Shown: piece after piece, positions 52,695 to 63,514 of the stretch
Numbering within the stretch: the first letter of the stretch is position 1
Layout of the letters: each line of letters opens with the position of its first letter
From: Chara braunii
Taxonomy: Eukaryota; Streptophyta; Charophyceae; Charales; Characeae
Direction: 5' to 3'
DNA length: 63,893 bases
NCBI GenBank assembly: GCA_003427395.1
Contig: BFEA01000884.1
Location: 3,903 to 67,795, forward strand
The notes under the pieces: generated by a model
Databases searched by the model: none
The model's input: only the letters and a program-made list of their open reading frames with translations
Told to the model about the DNA's origin: nothing
Program-made: the position numbers and the translations under genes

Positions 52695-52706
52695 GCTCCG
52701 ATACCA
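52695..52706 (-). promoter_or_regulatory. Remnant tRNA-iMet primer site (minus)
   Basis: Minus strand reads TGGTATCGGAGC, one base different from the element 2 site. It implies a minus-strand LTR element whose 5' LTR lies at higher coordinates and whose body has been lost or replaced by the TCAA repeat and AT-rich island. Confidence 0.6.
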
Positions 52707-52707
52707 A

Positions 52708-54060
52708 ACTGGCGCATGCCCAATAGGACAATGCATAGGGAGCCAAGGATCCGCAATGTGATGAAAGTACTCAAATGGACAATGCAAGGTCAGTGTAGCA
52801 TCAACAAGCAATGTACATTCCGATACATACAAGATTGCACAAAGTGGCGTAGTGGAAGACTTAAAAGAGAAGATTTGATCTGATCTAGACTGACCCGACA
52901 TCCATCATACATCACACATGTGAGAGGGGAGGGGGGAGTGCAATCATAGAAGGAAGGTCGCTCCTTCGCACACATACATGGGGAGATACCACGGATGAGA
53001 GATGGGGGGAAGCGACGACGAAGGAGAAAGGAGGTGAGGGAGTGGACCAAGATCGCGATAGCGAAGTCCCAAAAATAGTCCCTTGCCAAGTATCCAATCA
53101 ATGTAAGTCCCAGAAATGTCGAATCAGATCCTGGGCGGTGTACCCAGCATAGCCTCTGCTTGTATTCCCTATCGATAACCTCTCTCACTCTCGTAGATGA
53201 AGAAGGAGGTAAGAAAGAGGAGGAAGGAGAAAGAAGGGAGAGAGAGAGATGGAGGAGGAAGAAGAAGAGGATGATGTCCTCCTTGCTATCTCACCTGCAG
53301 GTAGCTGTCACCGTACTGACTGTGGTCGTCGTCGTGTGCAGGTACCACGTGGAGCCCGACTATGGCGCCAGGTGAGCTCGCCGTTTGTAGGTAAGGCCTC
53401 TGCCTCTCTCTACCACCTATGCCGCTACTCCCTACTCCGTAGCTTAGCGCAGAATAATGCTGCCTCCAACCAGAAGCTTGTCGCTCCAGAAGTGAGCTAC
53501 TCGAACTATGTCTTGCCCAACCGCTGCCCGACTATTTGTAGCGCTGGGCGGGCTGGGCCTACCTGATGCTGGCCTCAGAAAATGGCCCAGCTGGTCTGGG
53601 TCCCTATCGGACGTCCAGACCACGTTGCTGATGCAGCAAGGCGCATTTTTGCGCCTGGCCTAAAAACGGCCCCGTTCCTGTGCACCTAGCCCAAGGCATT
53701 GCCTTGGGACCTACAGGACCGAAACGACGTCTACACCTACCGGTCTGATGCCAAAATGCGCCTTGCCTCGTTTCGGGCCTGTCTCCGGTGTACCCAGTCC
53801 CAAGGTCCAGCCTTGGGGCTGCAAGTCCAAAACGACATCTGAACAGACAAAAATAAGACGACACACAAGCACAAAAAGGTAAGCAAAACAAAGCCTATCT
53901 ACCTAGTGTGCTACCTAGGGCCTGGAGGGCCGCCGTGGGCCTCCAGGATGCGTGCTGTATGGTACGCGGCCTGGGGGCCCCTCAAATGGGGCCCGTGTGC
54001 AACCGCAGCATGTAACATGACAGAGGTCTCAACAAAATCACTAGGAAGAGCTATGAGCCC
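52708..54060. other. Possible solo/5' LTR (minus) and spacer, no gene
   Basis: Begins just beyond the primer-site remnant. Contains a GA-rich stretch near 53190-53270. Two related ~110-bp segments rich in 'cctaggcc'-type and 'caaggc' phrases occur around 53625-53720 and 53735-53835, an imperfect direct repeat. LTR limits cannot be set without a second copy. Confidence 0.35.
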
Positions 54061-54369
54061 TTGTCTAGGATCGATGGCCCCTTGGACATGATGCAAGGTC
54101 GTAAGGAGTTCAACAAAAATTACATGAAGTCAGGATATCATGAGATCAAAATGGTTGAGGAAGATGTCCATAAGACTGCCCTTAAGACCAGGTATGGCAC
54201 CTTGGAGAACCAGGTCATGCCTTTTGGACTTCGCAATGCACCTGGGACCTTCCAAAAAGAAATGAATCAAATCGTCAAACCCTTCCTTGATCGTTGTGTG
54301 GTTGTCTACATAGATGGCATCCTGGTATTCAACAAGACCATCAAGGAACATGCAGAACATTTGAAGTAG
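54061..54369 (+). pseudogene. Element 5 reverse transcriptase fragment
   Basis: Starts inside motif A ('YMKSGYHEIKMVEED') and includes motif B 'FGLRNAPGTFQKEMN' and motif C 'VVVYIDGILVFNKT', where the second catalytic Asp is Gly. The fingers are missing: the sequence before 54100 does not match RT. It is non-functional. Confidence 0.8.
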
Positions 54370-55110
54370 GTTTTCAAAGTCCTAAGAGAACAACAAGTAT
54401 AAAATAAACAAAGAAAAGTCAGCCTTTGGGGCAACTTCTGCATTATACTTGGTCCATGTGATCTCATTAGAGAGCTTAGCCCCTGAAACCTCTAAGATGG
54501 TGACTATCTGGTAACAACCTCTACCCCAGACAGTCTGAGAGATCCATTCATTCACGGAACTAGCTTCTAACTATAGGAAGTTTATTAACAACGTCGCTAC
54601 CATAGACACTCCCTTGACTAACCTATTGGCCAAAGACGTCCCCTTTAAGTAGCCTTCGCAATGCCAACTCGCTTTCTCAAGATTAAAGAAAGTTCTTACC
54701 CACACACGTGTGTTGAAACTGCCTGAGCCTACCTTGTCATTTGTGTTGACCACAAATGCAAGTCAGTATGGTGTTGGGGCGGCCCTATAGCAATATAATG
54801 GGATTGGCCTGAAGCCCGTGGAATTCAAGAGTAGGGAGATGAAAGTACAAAGGATACATGCTTCTACTTATGAGAAAGAACTATACACCATTGTCTATAC
54901 AATGAAAAAATGGAAGCACTTCTTGTTGGGAAGACACTTCGAAATCTACTCTAATCGTTCGACCTTGTAGTGGATGAAGACCCCGGAGGAGCCAAATGAC
55001 AAATTGGGAATGTACATTCATTTCATAGATGCATTTGACTTTGAGCTGAAACACAAGTAAGGCTACTATAATAGGGTAGTCAATGCACTTTCTCTTAGAC
55101 CTCACGCCTT
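54370..55110 (+). pseudogene. Element 5 RT connection and RNase H remnant
   Basis: Readable in pieces past several stops: 'LSFVLTTNASQYGVGAA'-type first block near 54735-54785, 'KWKHFLLGRHFEIYS' near 54910-54950, and 'FDFELKHK' near 55030-55055. The order and spacing match gypsy RNase H. Confidence 0.65.
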
Positions 55111-56350
55111 TGCTGCCATTATACAAAATTACTCCTTCGCGGATTCCATAAAGGAGGTCATGGAAGATGCGTTGGACACCGTCTTCGGCCCCATCCTTAA
55201 GTATCTGCAAACAGACCCTAACTCTGAGCTAGGATATGCCTTGATTTTAAGTTGTACACAACTAGTGACAGGGAGTAACGTTTGTGCGTCACTGATGACC
55301 ATAAGATCAAGACTCATCACATTGTTGAGAGTCATGATGCTCGCAGGGATTTTGAGTTTATGAAGACGTATGCGGCTCCGGCCCAACAATTGTATTGGTT
55401 GGACTTTGGAAAATGATGTTCTGTCGTACTTAACACGTGTGAGATGTGCCAGAGGAAAGGTCCGCATGCGACCTCTTAGGGACTTCGCAAATTGTTGCCT
55501 ATGCTTGATGGTCCTCGCGAGAATATATCAGTTGATTTTATTGATCTCGACAAGACTACCCCTCATGGGATGAGACAAGTTATGGTTTGTGTGGATCATT
55601 TCTCTAAATATGAAGAGTTAATTCCTTTGTCGATCGAGGTGAGAGTCCCTCTAATCAGAGTGGTTTTCTCTAAGAGGTTGGTGAGTGCCCATGAACACCT
55701 AGCCTCCATTGTGAGCGACAGAGACCCATGATTCTCTTGAGATGATCGATAGTCCTATTGCAAAAAATATCTCCACTTTAGACTAAATATGACTTTTGGT
55801 AGACATCTTGAGGCAAATGGATAAGCTGAGGTGATGAACCGGGTTTTGTTCCAGCTGCTGAGGCTTGTGATCACACCCAATCAACAAGAGTGGGACAAAC
55901 ATCTCAACTAATGTACAATACGTAAATTCATACCTCCACTGGATTCATGGCTTATCAGCTCCATCGAGGTAGAGTCCTACAAAGTCCCTCAATGGTATCA
56001 TCGACACGGCCAGCCCCAAACTAACTCCTCACACTACAAATTTTGTCAAGAGTTACATACGAGATTTAGAGAAGGCAAGGGCTAACATGTTTAAAGCATA
56101 ACAGCGAATGATTAGACAAGCTAAGGAACATCAACTGCCTTCCCCTATTTGACTGGGACATCGGGTCTGGATAAAGAGATCTGAATTCTCATGCGAAGAG
56201 GGAATCTCTTGAAAGTCATTGTCTTTGTACCATGGTCCATGGAAGGTACAAGATATAGTCGAGGCTGATCTCATTGGTCCATCGTAGGTATTGTCTTTCA
56301 TGCATTAAAGTTGTTGCCTTTGACACCATCTCATGCGTTCCCAGACAGGC
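55111..56350 (+). pseudogene. Element 5 integrase remnant
   Basis: The frame 55492-55731 holds 'ENISVDFIDLDKTTPHGM' (first Asp), 'VCVDHFSKYEELIPL' and 'SIVSDRDP' (second Asp). Past stops, 'MTFGRHLEANG' and 'AEVMNRVLFQLLRLV' mark the catalytic Glu region near 55790-55870. The zinc module upstream retains 'CEMCQRK' near 55440. Stops are present in every part. Confidence 0.75.
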
Positions 56351-56580
56351 CTCCTCAATTCGGTCCTCCTGTCGCTAAGAAAGGATATGAGGTGCAGTGA
56401 ATTGAGGCCCAGTGGGGCACTGGCCCCAACTATGAGTATCTTGTGAAGTTTCTCTTCCAACCACATACTAAGAACCGGTGGTTTACACGAAAGAAACTTC
56501 TCAAGACGGCGAGGTCCATTGTACTGGCCTATGAGGCAAAGCAAAAGGGTCTACTACCTCACCACTCACCTCGTGGCCAC
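56351..56580 (+). pseudogene. Element 5 chromodomain-like end
   Basis: Reads 'EYLVKFLFQPHTKNRWFTRK' then 'LLKTARSIVLAYEAKQKG', nearly the same as the element 6 C-terminus. One stop interrupts the preceding segment. Confidence 0.7.
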
Positions 56581-58519
56581 TGATAGCTTGGAGGTCGTCG
56601 CCTGCCTGGAGGGTAGGAATGCAATGTTCTGCAGTTTCTCGACGGGCTGTAATGCTAACAGGGGCATTTTCTGATTTTTCCGAGTTCTGGGTCCTAAACC
56701 GGTAACTGCAAACATGCCTAGACCGATAGGGACATTCCTGTAAATTCCTAAACTACTGCCGAAGACGGTACTACTAGCCCTAAGCTTCGTTTCAGACATA
56801 AACGGACTGCTGCTTCGTTTTGCCTCAGAACGGTACCGCTGTTACTGGAAAACGCAGACCCATAACTTTTAGTTGTGTCCTAGGTCCCAGGAGTCTGGTC
56901 CAGTAGGTTACTATAGAACTAAAAATAGAGCCAGTCCGCAGGGTTAAAGGTCTTCGAGTTGTTGGTCTTCAATTGGTGAAGCGCTGCTCTGAGTTTCTGT
57001 TGATGTCGCCAGGCTGCTGGAGCAACGCTGGGATGAGGCTCCTAGGGTTCCGATGCTGCACTGAAGCAAGCGCTTCAGGCGTTGTGCCTGGCAACACCAT
57101 ATTTGTTCTGATGGGGCTGGGTGCTGCCATATCTTCTTCTTCGTGGCAGCGGTACGTCTACTTCTTCAAGCTGGAGGTTCTTTTCTCATCTTGGAGGTGG
57201 AGTCATCGTGGCGAGTCTCGGACTCGCGCGGATACATCTAAGTGCACTCCTGAGAGGCACTGGGGCATTTGAGGTTGCAGGACAGAGGTGGTTGTTATGA
57301 ACCGGGTTGCTTGTTGTCAGGAGACCAACACTCCCTCACATAGACTTCCAAGTATGCCAATACATACACAAAGGGCAGGGGAGTATCACACCGCACAGGG
57401 AGAGAGAAACGCAACGGAAGACTTAACCATGCGGTATGACAAAGTACACTGAAAGTGCAAATCGGTCCACAGAATTCTCACAACCAGTCACAAAGGAAAG
57501 TCGACTAGATCACATCCAGAAAACAATGAAGCAAAGATCGTCCACACACAGTACCAATACTTTTTATTAAACTCGGAATATCATTTTGTCAGAATAGCCC
57601 GAAAACCATGGTGCGCTGCTCATAAATGAGCAGCGCTTCTTCCCCCAACCCTGAATAACCACTATCACTACCCTCGAGTCCTTGAAACAATAAACGCCAC
57701 CCAGATACTGCCTCTAGAGGGAAGCGCAACCATGAAGCAGGCCTCTAAGGCCAAGCGCCTCTCAGAGGATGAAGAAGAAGACCAGATCCACAGTCCCTGA
57801 TGAAGATGGAGTGCTAGAAGGCCTCCTAGGTGAAGATCTTCAGCATCGCCACCTCTCCTGACAAAGATGATCTCTGAGGATGCAAGCCGCAGCCATGGCT
57901 GCAGTGCCACTACCCTGAAACCCTACTCCTGAGGAGGGTTCAGCAAGGCGCCAACTTCTCCTGCTCCCAGCAGACCTCAGATAGCCTAGACCTCTGGACA
58001 GCCCCGCGTGCTATCAGAGAACAACGAAGGTCCCTGTTATGGCCGACGCTTAGAGGGTCTGGCTATGTTTGTCTCCTTTAACGCTGAAGTTGTACCACTC
58101 CAGTTCACGTGTTGCATCCCCGTGATGTGCACGGTACCAACTGCCAAAAGCCCTGAACAGACTTCCCAATTCTATTCATAGTCTACCCTAGCCTGGACAT
58201 GACCTAGACCGGACTGACTAGACTAACCGGTACCATTTCGGTCTTAGCCTCTAGGGCCTCTCCCTACCCGGCTATAGGCTATAGGACCAGTCTAACAGCA
58301 TAGGCCGATAGGCCCGTCTGTCCTAGTGGTAGCCCGGGTCTGCTATTCGTTGTTAGGGTAACTATAGGAAATTCATGTTAGTGCGGGCCTGCAATTTTCC
58401 CAAATTTACAGATATGTCCCTCACGAATTCCCCCAGAGGCAGATATCTTGGTTAGCCCTCAACCATACAAATTTGCGAATCTAACCTACCTATGTTACAG
58501 CCTCGGTGCGACGAGTAGC
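56581..58519. other. LTR-like regions between elements 5 and 6, no gene
   Basis: A candidate LTR start TGTTATGAACCGGG lies at 57293 on the plus strand after the purine-rich 'gacagaggtggt'. It resembles the TGTAATGACCCG start of element 2 and is placed where the element 5 3' LTR is expected. The rest has no recognised domain in any frame. A 'tttttattaaa' stretch near 57560 could be part of a polyadenylation region. Confidence 0.4.
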
Positions 58520-58579
58520 AGGCCACAAAATCAGCAAGTCATTGCAGACCTACCCTCCCCCGGAGCAAGGACCTCTGAG

Positions 58580-59419
58580 CTAGGAATGAAGGTGTACAGA
58601 GTGTCGAAGGGGTTGTCCCTTCTTGGCTGCCTCATACTTGAGGGCAACGGACTTTGCTGTCTTGAGGAGTTCCTTGCATGTGAACCAGCGATCCTCAGTG
58701 TGAGGCTGGTACAAGAACTTCGCAAGATATTGCATGCCTGGGTCTGGGCCCATCTCATCCTCAGATGATTTCAGTTCATACCCCTTGCCAGGGATAGGTG
58801 GACCGAATTGAGGGGGTCTGTCCGGAAATGCATCAGCTGAAGTAAAAGGCAGCAGCTTAGATGCATGGAAGACAAGATAGGCTAGCAGATCCAAAGGGAC
58901 ATCCACGGTATATGATGGTCCAAAGGGGTCAACCCCCACTGTACCTAAAACCTGCCATGGACCCATGTATCGCGGCAACGGCTTGGGGGAAATGTCCTCC
59001 TCACGTGATAGCTCAGAACTGAGCACCGAAACCCAGCCACCAGTGCGAATAGTAGAAGGATGACGGTGCCTGTTGGCCTGCTGAATCATAGCCTTTTGGG
59101 CTTTGAGCAGGTTGGCACAAGCGCGCTCAATATCCACACGATAACGTCGGGTGAACTCTGTAGTCCCAGGTGTCAGTGTGGGGGTAGCCTTGTCGATAAT
59201 GTCATCGAGAGGCTGCCGAGGTTCATGGGCCCAGTGTAATCTGTAAGGTGTGACGCCAGTGGAGGAGTGGAGAGACGTGTTGTACACCAGCTGTGCACGA
59301 CTCAAGTGCAGATCCTTGTCTTGCTGATCCGGACTAATCAGAGGACGTAGCAGCTGAAACAAAATTTGGTTCATCACTTCAGCCTGTCCATTGGCTTCGG
59401 GGTGACGACCAGATGTCAT
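58580..59419 (-). pseudogene. Element 6 integrase C-terminal half and chromodomain
   Basis: A 279-aa frame beginning 'MTSGRHPEANGQAEVMNQI' with the catalytic Glu. It continues with the C-terminal region 'GGWVSVLSSELSREEDIS', 'RYMGPWQVLGTVGVDPFGPS', and a chromodomain-like end 'YLAKFLYQPHTEDRWFTCK' plus 'LLKTAKSVALKYEAAKKG'. No internal stop. It is separated from the core frame by a break at ~59420-59486. Confidence 0.85.
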
Positions 59420-59485
59420 ATCCAGGCTTGAATGGAGATAGTCCCTACAATAGGACTACCATTCATGGCTGCAAAAACGGGGATC

Positions 59486-60181
59486 TCAGTCACTGACAAT
59501 AGAGGTGAGTGGTTCATGGAGTGTAACCCACCTGTCAGCAAAGGCCGCCTTAACGGCAGGGACTCTAGCTTCTTCTGGCAAAGGGATGTATTCTACATAC
59601 TTGGAGAACCTATCGACACAAACCATAACCTGACGCCTACCACGAGGAGTGGTCTTGCCCAGATCAGTTAAATCAATAGACACTGATTGTGCAGGTGCCT
59701 CGGGGATGGGAAGTGGTTTGAGTAGACCAAGGGGAGGTTTGCATACGACCTTGTTCCGTTGGCATCGCTCACATGTCTCGACGTAATGCAACATGTCACT
59801 CCTCATTTCTTTCCAGAAGAGTCTCTGCGACAGGGCCACAAAAGATTTTAGGACCCCAAAGTGACCACGAGCATCATGACACTCTGACATAAAGAGTGTT
59901 CTCAGCTTGCAATCCTGGGGAATACACAAACGTTCCTCGCCTCTATTGCAAGTATACAGCATACCTGAGACCAAAGTATATCCTGGTTCAAAGGCAGGAT
60001 CGGCCTGCAGATTCTTCACAACAGGCCCAAAAATCGGGTCTTGGGGTAGTAGCTGGGCAATGGTCTTCTTCCCAAAAGAATAAGTGGAGGAGATCAAGAA
60101 GAGAGTGTCAGGCCTACGAGAAAGGGTGTCTGCAACTCGATTGTAGCAGACCTTCTTGTGCTTCAATTCAAAGTCGAACAA
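59486..60181 (-). pseudogene. Element 6 end of RNase H and integrase zinc/core region
   Basis: A 231-aa frame starting in RNase H ('CYNRVADTLSRRPDTLF'). The intact HHCC module is 'HDARGHFGVLKSFV' with 'CERCQRNK'. The first catalytic Asp is in 'SVSIDLTDLGKT', and the frame ends at 'LTSIVSD', where the second Asp sits. Confidence 0.85.
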
Positions 60182-60216
60182 GTCAATGAACTGAATGTAG
60201 CGGACAAGCTTGTCAT

Positions 60217-60660
60217 TCAGCTATTTCGGGGCTCCATCCACTGAAGGGTGGGGTGATCTGAAAAGATTTGGAAGTGTCTGCCCAGGAGAAAGTGTTTCCA
60301 ATGCTTGATCCCTGACACAAGGGCATACAACTCCTTCTCATAGGTAGAGTCCTGCAGCTTCTTAGCTTTGATCTTCTTGCTCATGTACTGAATAGCCGTA
60401 CACCATTCCCACTGTCCTAGTGAAGTACCACCCCCACACCATACTGACAAGTGTCAGTGGTTAGCACAAATGGCAAAGTAGGGTCAGGTAACTTTTGTAC
60501 AGATGCACGAATCAAGACCTCCTTGAGACGTGCAAATGCCTCTTGACAGTCTAATGTCCAAAGAAAAGGGAGTGTCTTTCTTAGTAAGGTCAATTAGGGG
60601 TGCTGCAATAGATGCAAAGTTCTTAATGAACGTTGTCGGGACTGGTGAGTCCTGAACGAT
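60217..60660 (-). pseudogene. Element 6 RNase H, N-terminal part
   Basis: The 60217-60450 frame has 'YEKELYALVSGIKHWKHFLL' and 'IFSDHPTLQWMEP'. Upstream, another frame reads 'LPFVLTTDTCQYGVGVV' with the first catalytic Asp. Homology stops near 60660. Confidence 0.75.
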
Positions 60661-62030
60661 TTCCCGTCACTCGAGAGACTATACATGACCAGTTTGTGCA
60701 CGACAGAGAAAACCGAAAGTAGGAATGCTGAAAAGATCGGAAGCGTGGACACAAACGGTAGGAAGCTGGAGGCTGCCCAGAATTGTCAGGACCGCCAAAC
60801 TATAAAGGGACTGTCTAAGCAGGGAGCGGCAAGGGACTGGGAGAGAATAGCAGGAGCGACTCTTTTCCCAAGGACGGAGAAGGGCCGCCGGGAAGTCGGT
60901 AGTAGCACAGAAGGTGCGCAGCAAAAGGAGGAAGGAAAGAAGGAAGGGACACGGCGCAAGGCGCCGACGCGTCGCGACGGCAGGGAGGCCAAGGAGATCG
61001 CAGGTTAGGTGGGAACCGGCGTCCGAAGGGGAACAGCGTGTGGGACACAAGGGGGAATGGGGAGCGGAGATCACCGTAAGGCGGAAGGACGCCAGGAGCA
61101 CCAAGGGAAGACATGGCACAGGCAGGACAAAGTGTCGGGACCACGCGAGACCAAGGGACGGCGTGATATCTGCAGGGCGAAGTACCAGGAACCGTGTAAG
61201 ACCAAGGGATAGACGAAGCGCGGGCAGACCAAAGCGCCAGAAACCACGTGGGACTAGACAGGATGGCGGCGCCAGCAAAACCTCTCGTAGGGCGGGTATC
61301 GATGGGATAAAGCGTCGGGAGTCGCGGACGGGGGCCGGAGGTCGGAGCCGTCGGCAGGATGGTTGGCAACCGGCCCGACAGAGGCACGCGCGCGAGCGGG
61401 TCGTCACCCGGGGTGACTAGGAGCGGTAAGAAAAGGAGGAGAAGTCGGGCGATGACAAAAATTGTCAACGGAATGGGGGGGGGCAACGGACATGTGACGG
61501 GAAAGACGGAGGGCACCTGGGGCGACCCAGGGGGATCCTCGATCCAATGCAACGACAACAATAAAAATAAAATAACATAACGTCAGGAGGATGGGACCAT
61601 CCGGGCCAGGGGTCCGGATGAAAATGATCAGTACCGCCGCGACAAGCGCCGGCAGGAGGTGCCGAGGGGAAAAAGAGGAGGGGATAGTAGTAATGAGGGG
61701 GCCGGCCAGCAGTCTGAGTATCCCGGATCGGCCAGGCCAAGAAAAACAAAGTTCCGAGGGCTCCACGTGGAAAAAGGGCTGGCCGGAGACAATCGGAGCA
61801 AAGGGGTCCCAAACGGGAAGCGGCGACAGCAAAAAGGAGCCCCCTTTGGCCTCGGGGATATCGCTACTGCAGTCCGAGTTGCAACAGCCAGGTACAAGCT
61901 ACAAAAACAGACCTTGGGTGAAGTCCAACAGCCAGAAAGAGGAGAAATGGTTGTTGGGCACTTGTCCCTACAGCAATAAAAGAAGGAGGGAGAGAAAATG
62001 AGAGAAAAAGGGGGAGAATGAGACAAAGGA
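60661..62030. other. GC-rich region with long overlapping frames, no gene supported
   Basis: Long open frames occur on both strands (for example 60914-61420 plus and 60679-61407 minus). They are Arg/Gly- or Leu/Pro/Ser-rich, with no recognised domain, and overlap antisense, which is expected in GC-rich, AT-stop-poor sequence. Weak ~55-bp similarity around 'agaccaagggac' and 'agaccaagggatag' suggests old repeats. It may be the 5' part or LTR of another element. Confidence 0.45.
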
Positions 62031-63267
62031 GGAGGAGTGGACGAAAATGTGTCGCCAGGTTGGGACTGCAGCAGTAGGGATGGGCAAGTCCCAATGATGA
62101 CCTCATCCCTCCTAGATCCAAGGAGTGCAGTCCGGATTGCAGAGATAAGGTCCTTGGGGCATTATCTTTGCAATATCTGAATTTAAGCAAAAAAAATAAA
62201 GAAAAATGTTGATGTGAGTTGGCCGGCTCATTTTTGGGCCATTGATCTGAGATCTGATCTTGTGGAGGAGGAGATCTAGCTGATTTTTGTGGGCTGACAC
62301 AAAACGGCTGGCTTCGGAATGAGTTGGCTGCAAATTAGAGGGAAAACAAAGAGAGGAACAAGACAAAACTGCGAATTTGGCCCAAGGTTTGGGCCAGGTA
62401 CATCAAAAAAATTAAAAATTTGGGCAAAGGACTCAAATTTGGAGCAAGGGGAGCTTGGAGTAACTCGGATTGAAGAGAACCATAGATCTCAGCGAAATCC
62501 AAGGCTGAGATCTGTACCGCCACTTGGAAAAATGCAACAGCCTAGTCACAAGAGGCCTAGACTAGGAAAAAAACGAAAAATAGGCCTTTAGGCCCTCAAA
62601 TTTTGGTAAAGGCTACATTTTGGGGTAGTGGTACTCAAAAGGCAGCACTTTTTGAAAAGAAAAGAGGCCGAGGTAGGCCAAGGGGTAGTCCGAGAGGGTA
62701 CCAGCCTCTCGGACTGCATGTACCTGGCCAAAATGAGGCCCAGGTACCTCGAGGTAGGCAAAAACTGGAAATTTGGCCCTTGGGGTACCTCGCTCCACCT
62801 AGAGGCACTTGGAGGGGCCTAGAGGTTGGGCCGTGCACGTGTTTCAGCCTATATAAGCTGGAGGTGTAGGCCGCAACTCTCATTTGAGCATGAGAGGTGC
62901 CCATGCTGCCCAAATGAGTCCGTGAGTGAGTACTAGTGAGATAGAGCAAGGCAGTGAGAGTCCGAGCTAGCCTGTAGCTTGGCTATGGTGGTAAGGCTGA
63001 GAAAGGTGACCTAGAGGCTAGGAGGAAGCAAGGAGAGTGGTCCGCCATAGCGCTCAGGCCGTGGAGTAGGAGGAGAGGCTGAAAGGGGTCCCCATAGCCC
63101 TTCTAGAGGGAAGGACTCCACAGCCTTAGAAGTAGGAACCTGCAATAGCCAAAAAAAGGTGTGAGGGAAGGAGGAGAGAGCTTGGGAGAGAGGAAAGACC
63201 ATACTCTGAAGGCTAGGACCAAGCATTGGGACTCCACTACCTAGAGATCAGCAAGAGGTGAGTGAAG
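62031..63267 (+). other. Promoter-like or LTR-like region, no gene
   Basis: No domain in any frame. A TATA box lies at 62850-62857. Downstream sequence with 'gaggctgaaaggggtcccca'-type G-rich phrases resembles a 5' leader or LTR, but no primer-binding site was found. Confidence 0.4.
62850..62857 (+). promoter_or_regulatory. TATA box candidate
   Basis: TATATAAG in a GC-rich context ('cagcctatataagctgg'), a good plant-type TATA element. A start site would be expected near 62885. No gene follows, so it may be an LTR promoter. Confidence 0.5.
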
Positions 63268-63284
63268 GAGGAAGGAGGCCTCCT

Positions 63285-63321
<37 letters not shown>

Positions 63322-63500
63322 TTTCTTTTTCTTTTTCTTTTTCTTTTTCTTTTTCTTCTTCTTCTTCTTCTTCTTCCTCCTCTTCTACTTCTTCTCTCCT
63401 TCTTCTTTCTTCCTCTTCTTTCCCTTCTCCCTCTTCTTCTTCTTCTTCCTCTTCTTCTCCCTTTCTTCTCTTTCTCCCTCTCCACCTCCTCCCCCTCCCC
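63268..63500. repeat. (CTT)n/(TTTTTC)n microsatellite
   Basis: CTT/TCC trinucleotide array with an internal block of 'tttttc' hexamers (63316-63354). Ser/Phe/Leu- and Arg/Glu-rich frames on the two strands are translated repeat. Confidence 0.95.
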
Positions 63501-63514
63501 ATCTTTCCAAAACT

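Larger units (their letters stand above)
54061..56580 (+). mobile_element. Element 5: decayed Ty3/gypsy chromovirus relic
   Basis: RT palm, RNase H, integrase and chromodomain remnants in order on the plus strand, with no gag or protease. It has many stops. Its integrase and chromodomain are close to those of element 6 on the opposite strand. Confidence 0.8.
58520..60660 (-). mobile_element. Element 6: Ty3/gypsy chromovirus 3' half
   Basis: Minus strand from RNase H through integrase to the chromodomain-like end; RT and everything upstream are missing beyond ~60660. It is of the same family as element 5 and in opposite orientation. Confidence 0.8.
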
